Shown here: piece after piece, positions 7,641 through 16,668 of the stretch
How the letters are laid out: each line of letters begins with the position of its first letter
Position numbering within the stretch: position 1 is the stretch's first letter
Assembly: GCA_002281535.1 (NCBI GenBank)
Contig: NCGD01000002.1
Coordinates: forward strand, 1 to 64,000
Length of the DNA: 64,000 nucleotides
Reading direction: 5' to 3'
DNA from: Sphingomonas sp. 28-63-12
GTDB lineage: Bacteria; Pseudomonadota; Alphaproteobacteria; Sphingomonadales; Sphingomonadaceae
Notes under the pieces: model-generated
Databases searched by the model: none
Seen by the model: the letters and a program-made list of their open reading frames with translations, nothing else
Told to the model about the DNA's origin: nothing
Position numbers and translations under genes: made by a program

Positions 7641-9839
7641 TCAGAACTTGATCGTTCCTTCGAGCCCATAGATGCGCGGGCGGGCCTTGAACACGAAACC
7701 ACCCGGCGAGAATTCGGCATTGTACTTCTTGTCGAACAGGTTGCTGGCGAAGGCCGTCAACGTCCATTGGCCGGCATCAAGCGAGAAGCGAGTATCGACC
7801 AGATCGACCGGGTTGCGCGACGTCGAATTGGTCACGTCGAACCAGGTACGGCCGGTGCGCCGATAATCGACTCGCATCCGCGCCTTCAGGTCGCCGCCAT
7901 TGATCCGCGTTTCATATTGCCCGCCGACATTTAGCGTGTAGCGCGAGATGAAGGGCGCTTCATTGCCGATCACGCTCGGATCGGGGAAACTCTTGATCTT
8001 CGAATAGGTAAAGCCAAGCCCGACATTGAAATCGAGCCCGCGCGCCGGATGGATCGCGCTTTCAAGCTCGAACCCGCGCAGCCGCGTCTCGGGCACATTG
8101 CCCAGATTCTGCGTCGAGTTGGCAGCCAGAAAGACAAAGAAATAACCGTTCTTCGACTGCGTCGTATAGGCGCTGCCGTTGAAGGTCAGCAGGTTGTCGA
8201 ACAAGGTGCTCTTGAAGCCCACTTCAAACGTGTCGGCAGTTTCGGCTTGATAGATATCCCCGACACCAACGACGCCGGTGCCCGCCGCAACCGCCCCAAC
8301 GCCGGTCTGGTTGAAGCCGCCAGACCGGAAACCACGGCTATAGCCGCCATACAGCGTCAGATTCTTGGCAGGCTTCCAGGTGATCGTCACCTTGGGCTGC
8401 CACGCCGAGAACGACCGGTCGCGGACTTGGCCGGGGGTGCCCGCCGGAAAACCGGTGACGACCGGAATGAAGGCGGCGGGCGTCAGCGTGGTGTTGCTGC
8501 GGTTATCACGATCATAGCGAAGCGATCCGTCGATCCGCAGTGCCTTTGAAAATTCATAGCCAAGCGAGCCGTAAATCGCCCAGGCGAAATTACTCTGGCT
8601 ATCGGCGAGGAAGGTTGCCTGCGGATTGAGCGGGTTGGTGCTGGGGGTGCGATATACCGCGGTGACGCCGTTACCGGTGTCGACCAGATTGCCGGTCGAA
8701 ATATATCGATCTGTGTGAATGAGGTAGGTCCCCAGCGACCATTCAAACGGCTGGTTGTCGGGGGAGGAGATGCGCAAATCTTCGCTGATCGCCTTGACGT
8801 CCAAGAACTGGCTCTGGTTGAGATCGAAGCCGAAAAAGCGGAACAGCAAGGATTCCGGAATCGGCAGGAAGTCGAACGCATCGCCCGTCAGAATTTCACT
8901 GACCTTGTCATAGGATGTGACCGACCGGATCGACCCCCAGTCGGCCTTGTAATCAAGCTTGAGCGAGACGTTGTAGATATCGCGGTTATCGATACCGGCA
9001 TTGTTGACCCGGACCGGCAGGCTGACGTCGTTCACGTCGTTGACGATGTTGTAGTAAAAGGCCTGGGTCTTGAGCAGCGAGACGAAGCCGCGCAGATCGG
9101 CGCTGAAATTGTCGGTTGGCTGCCACAGCAGTTTGCCGCGGATCGAGAAATCCTTCACCGGATCGGCGTCCTTGCCGAGAAACGTGTTGGGGATATAGCC
9201 CTGTGTATCGCGCCACGAGCCCGAAACGCGGAATTTCAACGTATCAGCCAGCGGACCACTCAGCCCGGCGCGGATTGTATAGCCAAAGCCGTTGTCGATC
9301 CCGGCCATGATCCGTCCTTCTAGCTTGTCGGTCGGCTCCTTGGTGGTAATGACGATCGCGCCGCCAATCGCGTTGCGCCCGTAGAGGCCGCCCTGCGGCC
9401 CTTTGAGAATTTCAATCTGCTCGATGTCGAACAGTTCCTGGTTGAATTCGGCGGCGTTGACTTGCTGCACCCCGTCGACGACGACCGCGACCGAAGGCTC
9501 CGAATTGCGGTTTTGGGTGATACCGCGGATGATGACAAAGGCATTGCCGACATTCTGCGTCTCGATCAGTTGGACGTTCGACGTCAGCCCGATGAAATCC
9601 GCAGGCTTGTCGATACCGGCAGCTTCGATCGTCTTTGCATCAAAAGCAGTGATCGTCGCTGGCGTGTCCTGAAGGCGGGTGTCGCGCCGCAACGCAGTGA
9701 CGACAATGGCATTGGCATCGTTTTCGGCTTGCGCCGCGGGCGGCGCATCCTGCGCCAGCGCAGGCGAGGCTGCGGCGAGCGCCAGAGCCGAAATCGATCC
9801 TGCAAGCACGGCGCGTGTCCAAATAGCGGGCTTTTTCAC
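7641..9839 (-). CDS. TonB-dependent outer-membrane receptor
   Basis: About 732 residues with a Sec signal peptide (charged VKKPAIWTR, hydrophobic stretch, cleavage after ALAQ near residue 31), a TonB-box-like AIVVTALRR, a plug domain (LKGPQGGLYGRNAIGGAI near residue 145) and a long beta-barrel ending in the aromatic residue of GTIKF. It would import a substrate across the outer membrane using TonB energy. GTG at 9839 fits the GGAGG site better than the TTG three bases upstream. Two TTCG-N5-CGAA palindromes lie about 90-120 bases upstream, suggesting IclR control. Confidence 0.93.
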   Translation of the reverse strand: MKKPAIWTRAVLAGSISALALAAASPALAQDAPPAAQAENDANAIVVTALRRDTRLQDTPATITAFDAKTIEAAGIDKPADFIGLTSNVQLIETQNVGNAFVIIRGITQNRNSEPSVAVVVDGVQQVNAAEFNQELFDIEQIEILKGPQGGLYGRNAIGGAIVITTKEPTDKLEGRIMAGIDNGFGYTIRAGLSGPLADTLKFRVSGSWRDTQGYIPNTFLGKDADPVKDFSIRGKLLWQPTDNFSADLRGFVSLLKTQAFYYNIVNDVNDVSLPVRVNNAGIDNRDIYNVSLKLDYKADWGSIRSVTSYDKVSEILTGDAFDFLPIPESLLFRFFGFDLNQSQFLDVKAISEDLRISSPDNQPFEWSLGTYLIHTDRYISTGNLVDTGNGVTAVYRTPSTNPLNPQATFLADSQSNFAWAIYGSLGYEFSKALRIDGSLRYDRDNRSNTTLTPAAFIPVVTGFPAGTPGQVRDRSFSAWQPKVTITWKPAKNLTLYGGYSRGFRSGGFNQTGVGAVAAGTGVVGVGDIYQAETADTFEVGFKSTLFDNLLTFNGSAYTTQSKNGYFFVFLAANSTQNLGNVPETRLRGFELESAIHPARGLDFNVGLGFTYSKIKSFPDPSVIGNEAPFISRYTLNVGGQYETRINGGDLKARMRVDYRRTGRTWFDVTNSTSRNPVDLVDTRFSLDAGQWTLTAFASNLFDKKYNAEFSPGGFVFKARPRIYGLEGTIKF

Positions 9840-9926
9840 CAAATGTCCTCCCCCAAAGATCGGTGCGTGCCTGGCCTTGTGGCCAAGCGTTACGGCACCG
9901 ATTCTACCCTCGTCAGACTAAGTTAC

Positions 9927-9958
9927 TTCGTAATTCGAAGTCAAGTTCGATATGCGAA
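9927..9958. promoter_or_regulatory. Tandem IclR-type operator before the TonB receptor
   Basis: Two palindromes of the form TTCG-N5-CGAA: TTCGTAATTCGAA at 9927-9939 and TTCGATATGCGAA at 9946-9958, centres 19 bp apart. The same pair with the same spacing recurs at 12083-12114. The motif resembles sites of the PcaU/PobR branch of IclR regulators, and such a regulator is encoded next door (10032-10844). Confidence 0.7.
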
Positions 9959-10031
9959 GATTTTGACATGCCGCAAGCGACTAGCCGGCGTTGGGTGAAC
10001 ACCCATCACCGCGACGGTTAAGTGAACGACT

Positions 10032-10844
10032 CTAGTTCTGATGGAGCGAGTGAATCAGCGCCGGCCAGCGTTGCAGCGCGCTGCCGATTTCGGCCGCCGC
10101 ATCGCGCAGCAATGGCAATCGAGTACGCACCAGTTCCTCTTGGGAAATGCGCGTGGTCGAGGTCGAGCAGTTGATTGCGGCGACAATCCTGCGCTGGGCG
10201 TCGAGCACCGGCACGGCGACCGACACGAGCCCATAATCGAGCTCGTCGAGCGCCGAGTCATAGCCCGTCGTGCGGGCACGCTGGAGCCGCGCCTCCAGCC
10301 CGTCACGCGAGGTCACGGTATGCTCGGTAAAACGGGTCAGTGTCGCCCGATCAAAATAGGCCGCAATGATCGCCGGGTCCTGAAAGGCGAGCAGCACCTT
10401 GCCAAGCGAGGTGGCATGCAACGGAAAGCGCGTGCCAACTGTCGCGCCGACGCGAATTCGCCGATTGGTCGATACATGCGCCACGTACAGAATGTCATCG
10501 CCCGACAACACGGCCATTGACGAGCTGTCGCCGGTATCATCGCGGACCCGCTGCAACGGCGGCAACACGACCTGATCGACATTCATCGACGACAAATAGC
10601 TGGTGCCGAAGCTCAATACCTCGGGACGCAACAGGAACTTGCGACCATATTGCGCCACATAGCCAAGCTGGACGAGCGTGTTGAGGCATCGCCGGGCCAC
10701 TGCCGGGCTGAGTTTGGTCAACTGCGCGACCTCGCTCAACGGCATTTCCGGATGGGCCGAGTCGAACGCCCGTAAAACCCGCAGGCCCCGCTCGAGTGTC
10801 GAGAGATACTCGCTGTCCTTCGGGGGTTTCGCGGGTTCAGCCAT
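10032..10844 (-). CDS. IclR-family transcriptional regulator (PcaR/PobR-like)
   Basis: A 270-residue protein with an N-terminal winged HTH (YLSTLERGLRVLRAFDSA at residues ~13-30, recognition region LSPAVARRCLNTLVQLGYV) and a C-terminal IclR effector domain (TSLGKVLLAF, then AAINCSTSTTRIS near the end). The opening LERGLxVLxAF is typical of beta-ketoadipate regulators PcaR, PcaU and PobR. It sits between a CoA-transferase gene and a TonB receptor gene, both preceded by the same tandem palindrome, so it most likely controls both and perhaps the divergent lyase gene. The effector is unknown. Confidence 0.9.
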   Translation of the reverse strand: MAEPAKPPKDSEYLSTLERGLRVLRAFDSAHPEMPLSEVAQLTKLSPAVARRCLNTLVQLGYVAQYGRKFLLRPEVLSFGTSYLSSMNVDQVVLPPLQRVRDDTGDSSSMAVLSGDDILYVAHVSTNRRIRVGATVGTRFPLHATSLGKVLLAFQDPAIIAAYFDRATLTRFTEHTVTSRDGLEARLQRARTTGYDSALDELDYGLVSVAVPVLDAQRRIVAAINCSTSTTRISQEELVRTRLPLLRDAAAEIGSALQRWPALIHSLHQN

Positions 10845-10901
10845 GGCCCGCGTTACTGACCCTGCCGACGCAGGGCAAGCGGTTGGCAGTGCCGATGCGG
10901 C

Positions 10902-12050
10902 TCACTCGGCTGCGGCAACCTTTGCCGCCTGATCGACCAATTCGGCATTGTGCTGGCCCAGCGTCGGCGGTGCGCTGACATCGAGCATACGCTCGCCATC
11001 AAAGCTGACCGGCGACCGGATCGTTCGGAAGGGCCCATGTGGGCCGGCCGGGTCCTCGACGCATAGCTGCAGATGCCGCGCCTGATCGGTCGCAATCACT
11101 TCGGGGGCCGAATAGACCGGTGAATGCGGCACTTCGAGCTGCTCTAGTGTCGTGCACCAATCGGCGCGCGGCCGGGTCGCGAAAATCGGTGCAAGAAAGC
11201 CTGCAACCTGCTCGTAATTGGCGATCCGCGCACTGCGACTGGCGAATTCGGGGCGCGCCAGCATATCGGGCTGGCCGACGGCCTGAGCCAGGTTTTCCCA
11301 GAATTTCGGCGGCGACGACATATGCAGCGCGATCCAGCCGCCATCGCTGCACTGAAACACATAGGATTGTGAAACATTCGGGCGGCTATACGGGCCCATC
11401 ACCTCACCTTCGGAAAGGTAATGCGTAAAATCGTCGAGGTTGAAATGCGCCATGGCCTCGAACATCGAGACTTCGACCAGGCGTCCCTTGCCCGTCGCCT
11501 CGCGCTCGTGAAGCGCCGCCAGCACGCCATAAGCACCATAAAAGCCGGTAATGGCGTCGGCGAGCGCCGGACCGACCACGCGCGGATTGGCAGGATTGAC
11601 CAATAGCCGCAGGAAGCCGCTCGCCGCCTGCGCTACCGTGTCGAAGGCGGGCCGGTCACGGTCTGGGCCAGTCGCGCCGAACCCGGAAATGGACAAATAG
11701 ATCAGCCTGGGATTGATCGCGCGCAGCCGTTCGGGCGAAACATTGAGTTTTTCCACCACGCCGGGACGAAAATTCTGGATGAAGACATCGGCATCGGCGA
11801 TCATCCGGTCGAAAGCCGCCAGATCATCGGGGGCGCGGGTATCGATCGTGATCGAGCGCTTGTTGCGATTATAGGTCTGGAAATGCGGGCTGTACAAACC
11901 ACCGTTGAACGCACGGAACGGATCGCCGCCGTCGGGGCGCTCGATCTTGATGACGTCGGCGCCCATATCGGCGAGCAGCATGCCCGCTGCAGGGCCGGTA
12001 ATGAACGTCCCCATTTCAAGCACCGTGACATCGGCGAGCGGCTTGGCCAT
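10902..12050 (-). CDS. Family III (CaiB/BaiF) CoA-transferase
   Basis: A 382-residue class III CoA-transferase, normal length. It opens LADVTVLEMGTFITGPAAGM and contains ADMGADVIKIERPDGGDP, NRNKRSITID and FIQNFRPGVVEKL, all standard family landmarks. These enzymes move CoA from succinyl-CoA or another donor to a carboxylic acid. Its divergent neighbour is a citryl-CoA-lyase-like protein, so the likely job is activation of a citrate-like hydroxy acid for cleavage. GGGAG lies before the ATG, and two operator palindromes lie just upstream. Confidence 0.92.
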   Translation of the reverse strand: MAKPLADVTVLEMGTFITGPAAGMLLADMGADVIKIERPDGGDPFRAFNGGLYSPHFQTYNRNKRSITIDTRAPDDLAAFDRMIADADVFIQNFRPGVVEKLNVSPERLRAINPRLIYLSISGFGATGPDRDRPAFDTVAQAASGFLRLLVNPANPRVVGPALADAITGFYGAYGVLAALHEREATGKGRLVEVSMFEAMAHFNLDDFTHYLSEGEVMGPYSRPNVSQSYVFQCSDGGWIALHMSSPPKFWENLAQAVGQPDMLARPEFASRSARIANYEQVAGFLAPIFATRPRADWCTTLEQLEVPHSPVYSAPEVIATDQARHLQLCVEDPAGPHGPFRTIRSPVSFDGERMLDVSAPPTLGQHNAELVDQAAKVAAAE

Positions 12051-12082
12051 GTTGACTACTCCCTAGCGGCTGCCATAGAAAG

Positions 12083-12114
12083 TTCGATATACGAAATCAA
12101 CTTCGTAAATCGAA
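12083..12114. promoter_or_regulatory. Tandem IclR-type operator in a divergent promoter region
   Basis: TTCGATATACGAA at 12083-12095 and TTCGTAAATCGAA at 12102-12114, centres 19 bp apart, the same geometry as 9927-9958. It lies in the 116-bp gap between the CoA-transferase (leftward) and the citryl-CoA-lyase-like gene (rightward), so one regulator could control both directions. Confidence 0.7.
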
Positions 12115-12166
12115 TTAACAGGCGGTCCCGACAATCGACCCCATTTTGCAGAAGAGGTTGCAGGCG

Positions 12167-12946
12167 ATGCGGATTGGCAAGCAGGATGCGCCCTATTCGG
12201 CGATTTGCACATCGGACGCGGCGAGCATTACCGTGCGCGGCCGTGATCTTTGCGGCGAGATTATCGGCCAGATGGATTTCACCAGCTATTTCTGGTTGCT
12301 GGTAACGGGCAGCGCGCCAACCGAGGTGCAGCGCTTCTTTGCCAATGCCGTGCTGGCGGCGATTGCCGAACATGGCCTTGTTCCCAGTGTGGTTGCCGCA
12401 CGCATGACCTATGCTGCCGCGCCCGAAGCCTTTCACGGCGCCGTCGCCGCGGGGCTGCTCGGCTGCGGATCAGTGGTGCTCGGCAGCGCGGAGGTTGCCG
12501 GACGATTCTATGCCGAATTGGTGGCGGGAACGAACGATGGCGCAAGCCTTGCCGCCGTCGCCAGCGCCGGCATCCGCCGGTTGCGCGCCGACAAATTGGC
12601 CATTCCGGGCTTCGGCCACCCGCAGCATGCCGGCGGCGATCCGCGCGCGCTGCTGCTGCTTCAGCTTGCCGAACAGCACGGGATTGTCGGCGATCACATC
12701 ACGATGCTCTACGCGATCCGCGATGCCCTGCCCGATGCGCTTGGCCGAGCGCTGCCGATCAACGTCAACGGCGCGATTCCAGCAGTGATGCTCGATGTCG
12801 GCTTTCCGCTCGGCGCGCTCAAGGGCATTTCGCTCCTCGCTCGCACCGCCAGCCTGATCGCCCATTTGCAGGAAGAAAGCGAACGGCCGATTGGATTCAT
12901 GATGTCAGGCGCGGCTGCAGCCGCCATCGAATATGACGGCCTATAA
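12167..12946 (+). CDS. Citryl-CoA lyase / citrate-synthase-like protein
   Basis: A 259-residue protein of the citrate-synthase superfamily, much shorter than true citrate synthase (~430) and matching stand-alone citryl-CoA lyases. The catalytic His region is PGFGHPQHAGGDPRA, and the late segment INVNGAIPAVMLDVGFP corresponds to the Asp-bearing region of ATP-citrate lyase. It should cleave a citryl-CoA-like thioester to acetyl-CoA and a 2-oxo acid; its partner CoA-transferase would form that thioester. The ATG at 12167 has GAAGAGG 9 bases before it and was preferred to an upstream TTG. Confidence 0.82.
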   Translation: MRIGKQDAPYSAICTSDAASITVRGRDLCGEIIGQMDFTSYFWLLVTGSAPTEVQRFFANAVLAAIAEHGLVPSVVAARMTYAAAPEAFHGAVAAGLLGCGSVVLGSAEVAGRFYAELVAGTNDGASLAAVASAGIRRLRADKLAIPGFGHPQHAGGDPRALLLLQLAEQHGIVGDHITMLYAIRDALPDALGRALPINVNGAIPAVMLDVGFPLGALKGISLLARTASLIAHLQEESERPIGFMMSGAAAAAIEYDGL

Positions 12947-13021
12947 GCAAGTCGCCAGCGGCTGCACTCGATCCCGTCTTGTCGCCCCGTTAGCAGCAAG
13001 GCTTGGCGGCTATCGGCATGC

Positions 13022-13039
13022 AATTTGTCCGGACATATT
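13022..13039. promoter_or_regulatory. GntR-type operator, site 1 (before DUF1838 gene)
   Basis: AATTTGTCCGGACATATT, 16 of 18 bases matching the perfect palindrome found at 51726-51743. It lies 57 bases before the ATG of the DUF1838-like gene. See the regulator at 31617-32378. Confidence 0.72.
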
Positions 13040-13096
13040 TTCTTTCCGATGTTTATCCGCTATGCCGGGATTAATGCGGATGCCGGGGAGAGAAAA

Positions 13097-13990
13097 ATGA
13101 GAATCACGATGTCGGTGGCGGCTGCCATCATCACGATTGCCACAGGATCGGCAGCGAATGCGCGCCAGCTCGATCCGGCCATTCCCGCCGATGCCGTCGA
13201 GATCATGAAGCGCACCCAGTGCGGTGCCAAGGACAATGAGCCGGCGGTCTATTACTGGTCCGGCCGGATCTATTCACGGATCGAGGGCGAGCCCGACCGG
13301 CTGCTGTTCGGTGGCGAGGGGATGAATATCCGCCAATGCGTAGCCGTAACCGATCCCAAGCGCGGCACCGGCTTTCGCCAGGTGAGCCGCGAGGTGATGT
13401 TCTTCACCGACCCCAAGACGGGCGCGATCGTTCGGACGTGGGACAATCCCTGGACCGGCGAGAAGGTGGAGGTGATGCACATCGCCAATGATCCGGTAAA
13501 CAGTCGCCCGAGCTACCCGATGGGAACAGACGGCAGGCCCTATTCGATCAAGATGCAACGCATGGGCCAATGGGTCCAGATGCCGGTCGAAGTGCCGCTC
13601 TTCTATGAAAATCCGCTGGGCGGTGACTATCAGGATTTCGTCGGCAGCAAATATCACGCGATGGAGATTTTCGATTTCGCAGCGCGTGCCGATGAATTGC
13701 TCGATACCAGGAATGCCACCGCCTATCCGTCAGTCTCCTGGGTTCGGATTTCGGACTGGATGCCGTGGATGAAGATGCGCGGCCGGCACGGAAACATCGT
13801 CTTCAATGCGATGGGAGCAAAGTTGAAAAGCTATGCCGAGTTGCCCGCGGTGATCCGTGATGAGATTGCCGCGCGCTACCCGGCATATATCGCGCCGCCG
13901 CCAGTGGACGATACCCGCCCTAACGAGACGACCTGGACGGTGTTCAAGAAGCGGCTGGATGCTGCCAAAAAGGGACCGGCCACTAACTAG
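13097..13990 (+). CDS. Exported DUF1838-like protein
   Basis: A 297-residue protein with an N-terminal signal peptide (MRITMSVAAAIITIATGSAA, cleavage near NARQ). The mature part has features I associate with DUF1838: YYWSGRIYSRIEGE near residue 55, FGGEGMNIRQC near residue 75 and many Trp/Tyr residues. Family function is unknown. Being exported and preceded by a GntR operator, it may act on the substrate in the periplasm. The ATG at 13097 with GGGGAG upstream was chosen over a TTG inside the operator. A strong bidirectional terminator follows. Confidence 0.72.
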   Translation: MRITMSVAAAIITIATGSAANARQLDPAIPADAVEIMKRTQCGAKDNEPAVYYWSGRIYSRIEGEPDRLLFGGEGMNIRQCVAVTDPKRGTGFRQVSREVMFFTDPKTGAIVRTWDNPWTGEKVEVMHIANDPVNSRPSYPMGTDGRPYSIKMQRMGQWVQMPVEVPLFYENPLGGDYQDFVGSKYHAMEIFDFAARADELLDTRNATAYPSVSWVRISDWMPWMKMRGRHGNIVFNAMGAKLKSYAELPAVIRDEIAARYPAYIAPPPVDDTRPNETTWTVFKKRLDAAKKGPATN

Positions 13991-14018
13991 ATCGAGTGCT
14001 TCAACCAGCATGCCCAAC

Positions 14019-14051
14019 AAAAAAACCCCGCCGGTAACCGGCGGGGTTTTT
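14019..14051. terminator. Bidirectional intrinsic terminator
   Basis: A-run (14019-14025), 9-bp GC stem CCCCGCCGG / CCGGCGGGG with a TAA loop (14026-14046) and a T-run (14047-14051). It lies between the convergent DUF1838 gene (ends 13990) and TonB receptor gene (ends 14075) and can serve both strands. Confidence 0.9.
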
Positions 14052-14074
14052 CATGGCTGGTACGGGTTAAGCGA

Positions 14075-16531
14075 TCAGAAATTATAGCCGAGCGAAACGC
14101 CGAACTGCCGACGCTGCGCGCCCTGGACGAGCGGGGCCGACACGAAATAATTGGTCGTATCGAAGAAGCGGACGCCGGCGACTGGCGATGCGTCGTCAAA
14201 TGCGTTGTCGACGAAGAACTGCAAGCGCCAGGCACCGTTCGTTGCCGTCACGCGGAAATCGACCGTCGCCTTGTCACCGAAATTTTGAAGATTGTCGGCA
14301 CGCACAAAGGTTTTGGACTGGTAGACGATGTCCGCACGCGCCTGAAGCTTGATGTCACCCGTTGTCGGCACATCGATGCGCGGGCTGATCAGGAACTTGT
14401 GTTCGGGCACATAGGGCAACGACTTGCCGTTGAAATTGATCGGCGGCAAGCCGGCCAGCGTTAGGTTCTGGGCCAGCGAATCATCGACAAATCTGTCATA
14501 CCGCGCATGCGTCCACGCATAGTTCCCGACGACTGAGAAGACATCGTTGAAACGATAGGCCGTTTCGACTTCGATGCCATAGATCGTCGCCGCCGCGACG
14601 TTGCAGGTATAGGATCGGTTGGTGGAGGAGCCGCCAGCGGAAACCGGGTTCTGGCAAACCGCCTGCTGGTTGTTCCAATCGGTATAATAGCCAGCGACGT
14701 TGAACAGCAACTGCCGATCAAACAGCCGTGATTTCAGGCCGACTTCATAATTGTTGGTCGTTTCCGGCTGATAGGCGCGCTGATTGGCAAAGACGTTGAG
14801 CCCGGTGTTGAAGCCCCCGGTCTTCGCGCCACGGGCATAGCTGGCATAGACCAGCGCATCGGGATCGACCTTGTAGCTGAGGATCGCGCGCGGCGTGACG
14901 AAGCTGAAGGTCTGGTTCGTTGCGGTGAACGCTGTCGCCGCAGCAGTGCCGGCCGGGCTGGGGAACACCGTGACCGCGCCGGTAAAGGGGTTCGCGGCGG
15001 AGGTGACGATCGGCGACGGCGTCGCGCCACAGCCAACCACTCCCGCCGGCGGTGTCGCCGATGGGTTGGCATAATAGGTCGGGCATTGTGCGAAGCTCTG
15101 GCTTTCGCTTTCATAGCGTACTTCGCCACTGATCGTGAACTTGTCAGTGGCATGCCAGGAGGCCGAACCAAACCCCGAATAGCTCTTGGTCGTCAGCCGG
15201 ACCAGAGGATAGGAATAATTGGGATTGAACGCCGAATAGGCAGTGGGCCCGGCCGTTGTGGTAGGGCTGAAGCCCCGATCGACGCCAACATTGATGTTGT
15301 CGTAATAATAGAAGCCGACCAGCCAATCGATCACCTGCTTACCGGATGAGGCCAGCCGGATTTCCTGGCTTATATCGCGGTAATAGCCCTTGTTGCTCGA
15401 TAGGCTGAAGGCGCTCGAGCCGATCGGAATGGCAGGCGCGAACGGGAAGCCGAAGCTGGGGCAGCCGCCAGTGCGATCGCAGATCGTGTTATCGCCGTCG
15501 AACGTATATTCGGCATTGCGCTTGGCATAGGCGGTGATCGACGTCAGCGTGACCGGCCCGAAATCATATTCGAGATCGGCGCTGCCGCGAATCGATTCCT
15601 CGCGATCACCATAGCTGCCGCCAGGCAAGCCCGGCGAGCTGCGCGTGTTGACGGTCACGCCGTTGCGCGGGATCGCCGGCACTTCGCCGATATAGAGCAG
15701 ATTGCGCGGCTGGGTTGCCGATCCGCCGGCCGGTATGCCCGGGGCGGCATTGGTACGGACGATGCTCGATGGCGGCTGGCCATTATTCTCCTTGGAATAG
15801 CTGAACCGCAGTGTCGCGGTGAAGGCCTCGTCCGGCTTCCATTCAAGCGTACCGATGCCACCATAATTCTGCGCGAAATCAACCTTCCCGCCATCGATCG
15901 AGCTGGTATAGAAGCCATCGAACTGCCGAAAAAAGCCGCCCACGCGAAAGCGCAATGTGTCGCTAAGCGGACCACTGATGCTGGCGACGCCCTTGACCAG
16001 GCCGTTGGTGCCGCCCGTAAATTCGGCATTGGCGGTAAGATCGGCGGTCGGGCGCTTCGTCACATAGTTGATCGCGCCGGCAAAGGTATTGCGGCCATAG
16101 AGCGCCGATTGCGGCCCCTTCACCACTTCGACCCGCTCAAGATCGTTGAGCTCGAGATCGACGCCCGCCTTGCCCGACAAATAGATACCATCAAGGAAAA
16201 CGCCGACATTGAGCTGGCCAAAGGTCTGCGCCGCGCCACGGATGATCGGCAGCTGATTCTGCGCGCCGAACAGGGGCGTGAAATTGAGGCCAGGCGTCAG
16301 CTTGGCAATGTCCGACAGGCGCTCAATCTTGGCCGCTTTGATATCGTCTGCGGTAAAAGCAGTGATAGCGACCGGGACGTCCTGGAGCTTCTCCGACGTC
16401 TTGCGCGCGGTGACGATGATATCCTGCGGCGCATTGGCCGCCTTGTCATCAGCAGGTGCCGCCTGCGCAAAGGCGGCCGCCGGGCTCAAGATGGTTGCGG
16501 CCATCAGGCCTGCACGAAAAACAAGACGCAT
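14075..16531 (-). CDS. TonB-dependent outer-membrane receptor
   Basis: An 818-residue receptor with signal peptide (cleavage after AFAQ near residue 23), TonB-box-like DIIVTARKT, plug domain (VKGPQSALYGRNTFAGAI near residue 140) and a beta-barrel ending VSLGYNF. It is divergent from the nitrilase-fold gene at 16669, and a GntR-type operator (16583-16600) lies between the two starts, so it is probably the uptake gate for the substrate of the 44-kb regulon. It is distinct in sequence from the receptors at 7641 and 38068. Confidence 0.93.
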   Translation of the reverse strand: MRLVFRAGLMAATILSPAAAFAQAAPADDKAANAPQDIIVTARKTSEKLQDVPVAITAFTADDIKAAKIERLSDIAKLTPGLNFTPLFGAQNQLPIIRGAAQTFGQLNVGVFLDGIYLSGKAGVDLELNDLERVEVVKGPQSALYGRNTFAGAINYVTKRPTADLTANAEFTGGTNGLVKGVASISGPLSDTLRFRVGGFFRQFDGFYTSSIDGGKVDFAQNYGGIGTLEWKPDEAFTATLRFSYSKENNGQPPSSIVRTNAAPGIPAGGSATQPRNLLYIGEVPAIPRNGVTVNTRSSPGLPGGSYGDREESIRGSADLEYDFGPVTLTSITAYAKRNAEYTFDGDNTICDRTGGCPSFGFPFAPAIPIGSSAFSLSSNKGYYRDISQEIRLASSGKQVIDWLVGFYYYDNINVGVDRGFSPTTTAGPTAYSAFNPNYSYPLVRLTTKSYSGFGSASWHATDKFTISGEVRYESESQSFAQCPTYYANPSATPPAGVVGCGATPSPIVTSAANPFTGAVTVFPSPAGTAAATAFTATNQTFSFVTPRAILSYKVDPDALVYASYARGAKTGGFNTGLNVFANQRAYQPETTNNYEVGLKSRLFDRQLLFNVAGYYTDWNNQQAVCQNPVSAGGSSTNRSYTCNVAAATIYGIEVETAYRFNDVFSVVGNYAWTHARYDRFVDDSLAQNLTLAGLPPINFNGKSLPYVPEHKFLISPRIDVPTTGDIKLQARADIVYQSKTFVRADNLQNFGDKATVDFRVTATNGAWRLQFFVDNAFDDASPVAGVRFFDTTNYFVSAPLVQGAQRRQFGVSLGYNF

Positions 16532-16582
16532 GATTTGATCCCCCCAGACTTATTCGACGCAACAGACTTTCATTTGATGCAT

Positions 16583-16600
16583 AATTTGTCCAGACAAATT
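16583..16600. promoter_or_regulatory. GntR-type operator, site 2 (divergent promoter)
   Basis: AATTTGTCCAGACAAATT, one central base different from the perfect palindrome. It lies 51 bases from the TonB receptor start (16531) and 68 bases from the nitrilase-fold gene start (16669). Confidence 0.75.
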
Positions 16601-16668
16601 ATCACAGACGTGCAACGAGTCGAGATGTGTTGCCAGAGCGACACACTGAACAAGGGGAGCGTGCGGAT

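Noticed and set aside
13025-13096. TTG start of the DUF1838 gene inside the operator
   Set aside because: The signal peptide and ribosome site fit ATG 13097; the TTG belongs to the palindrome.
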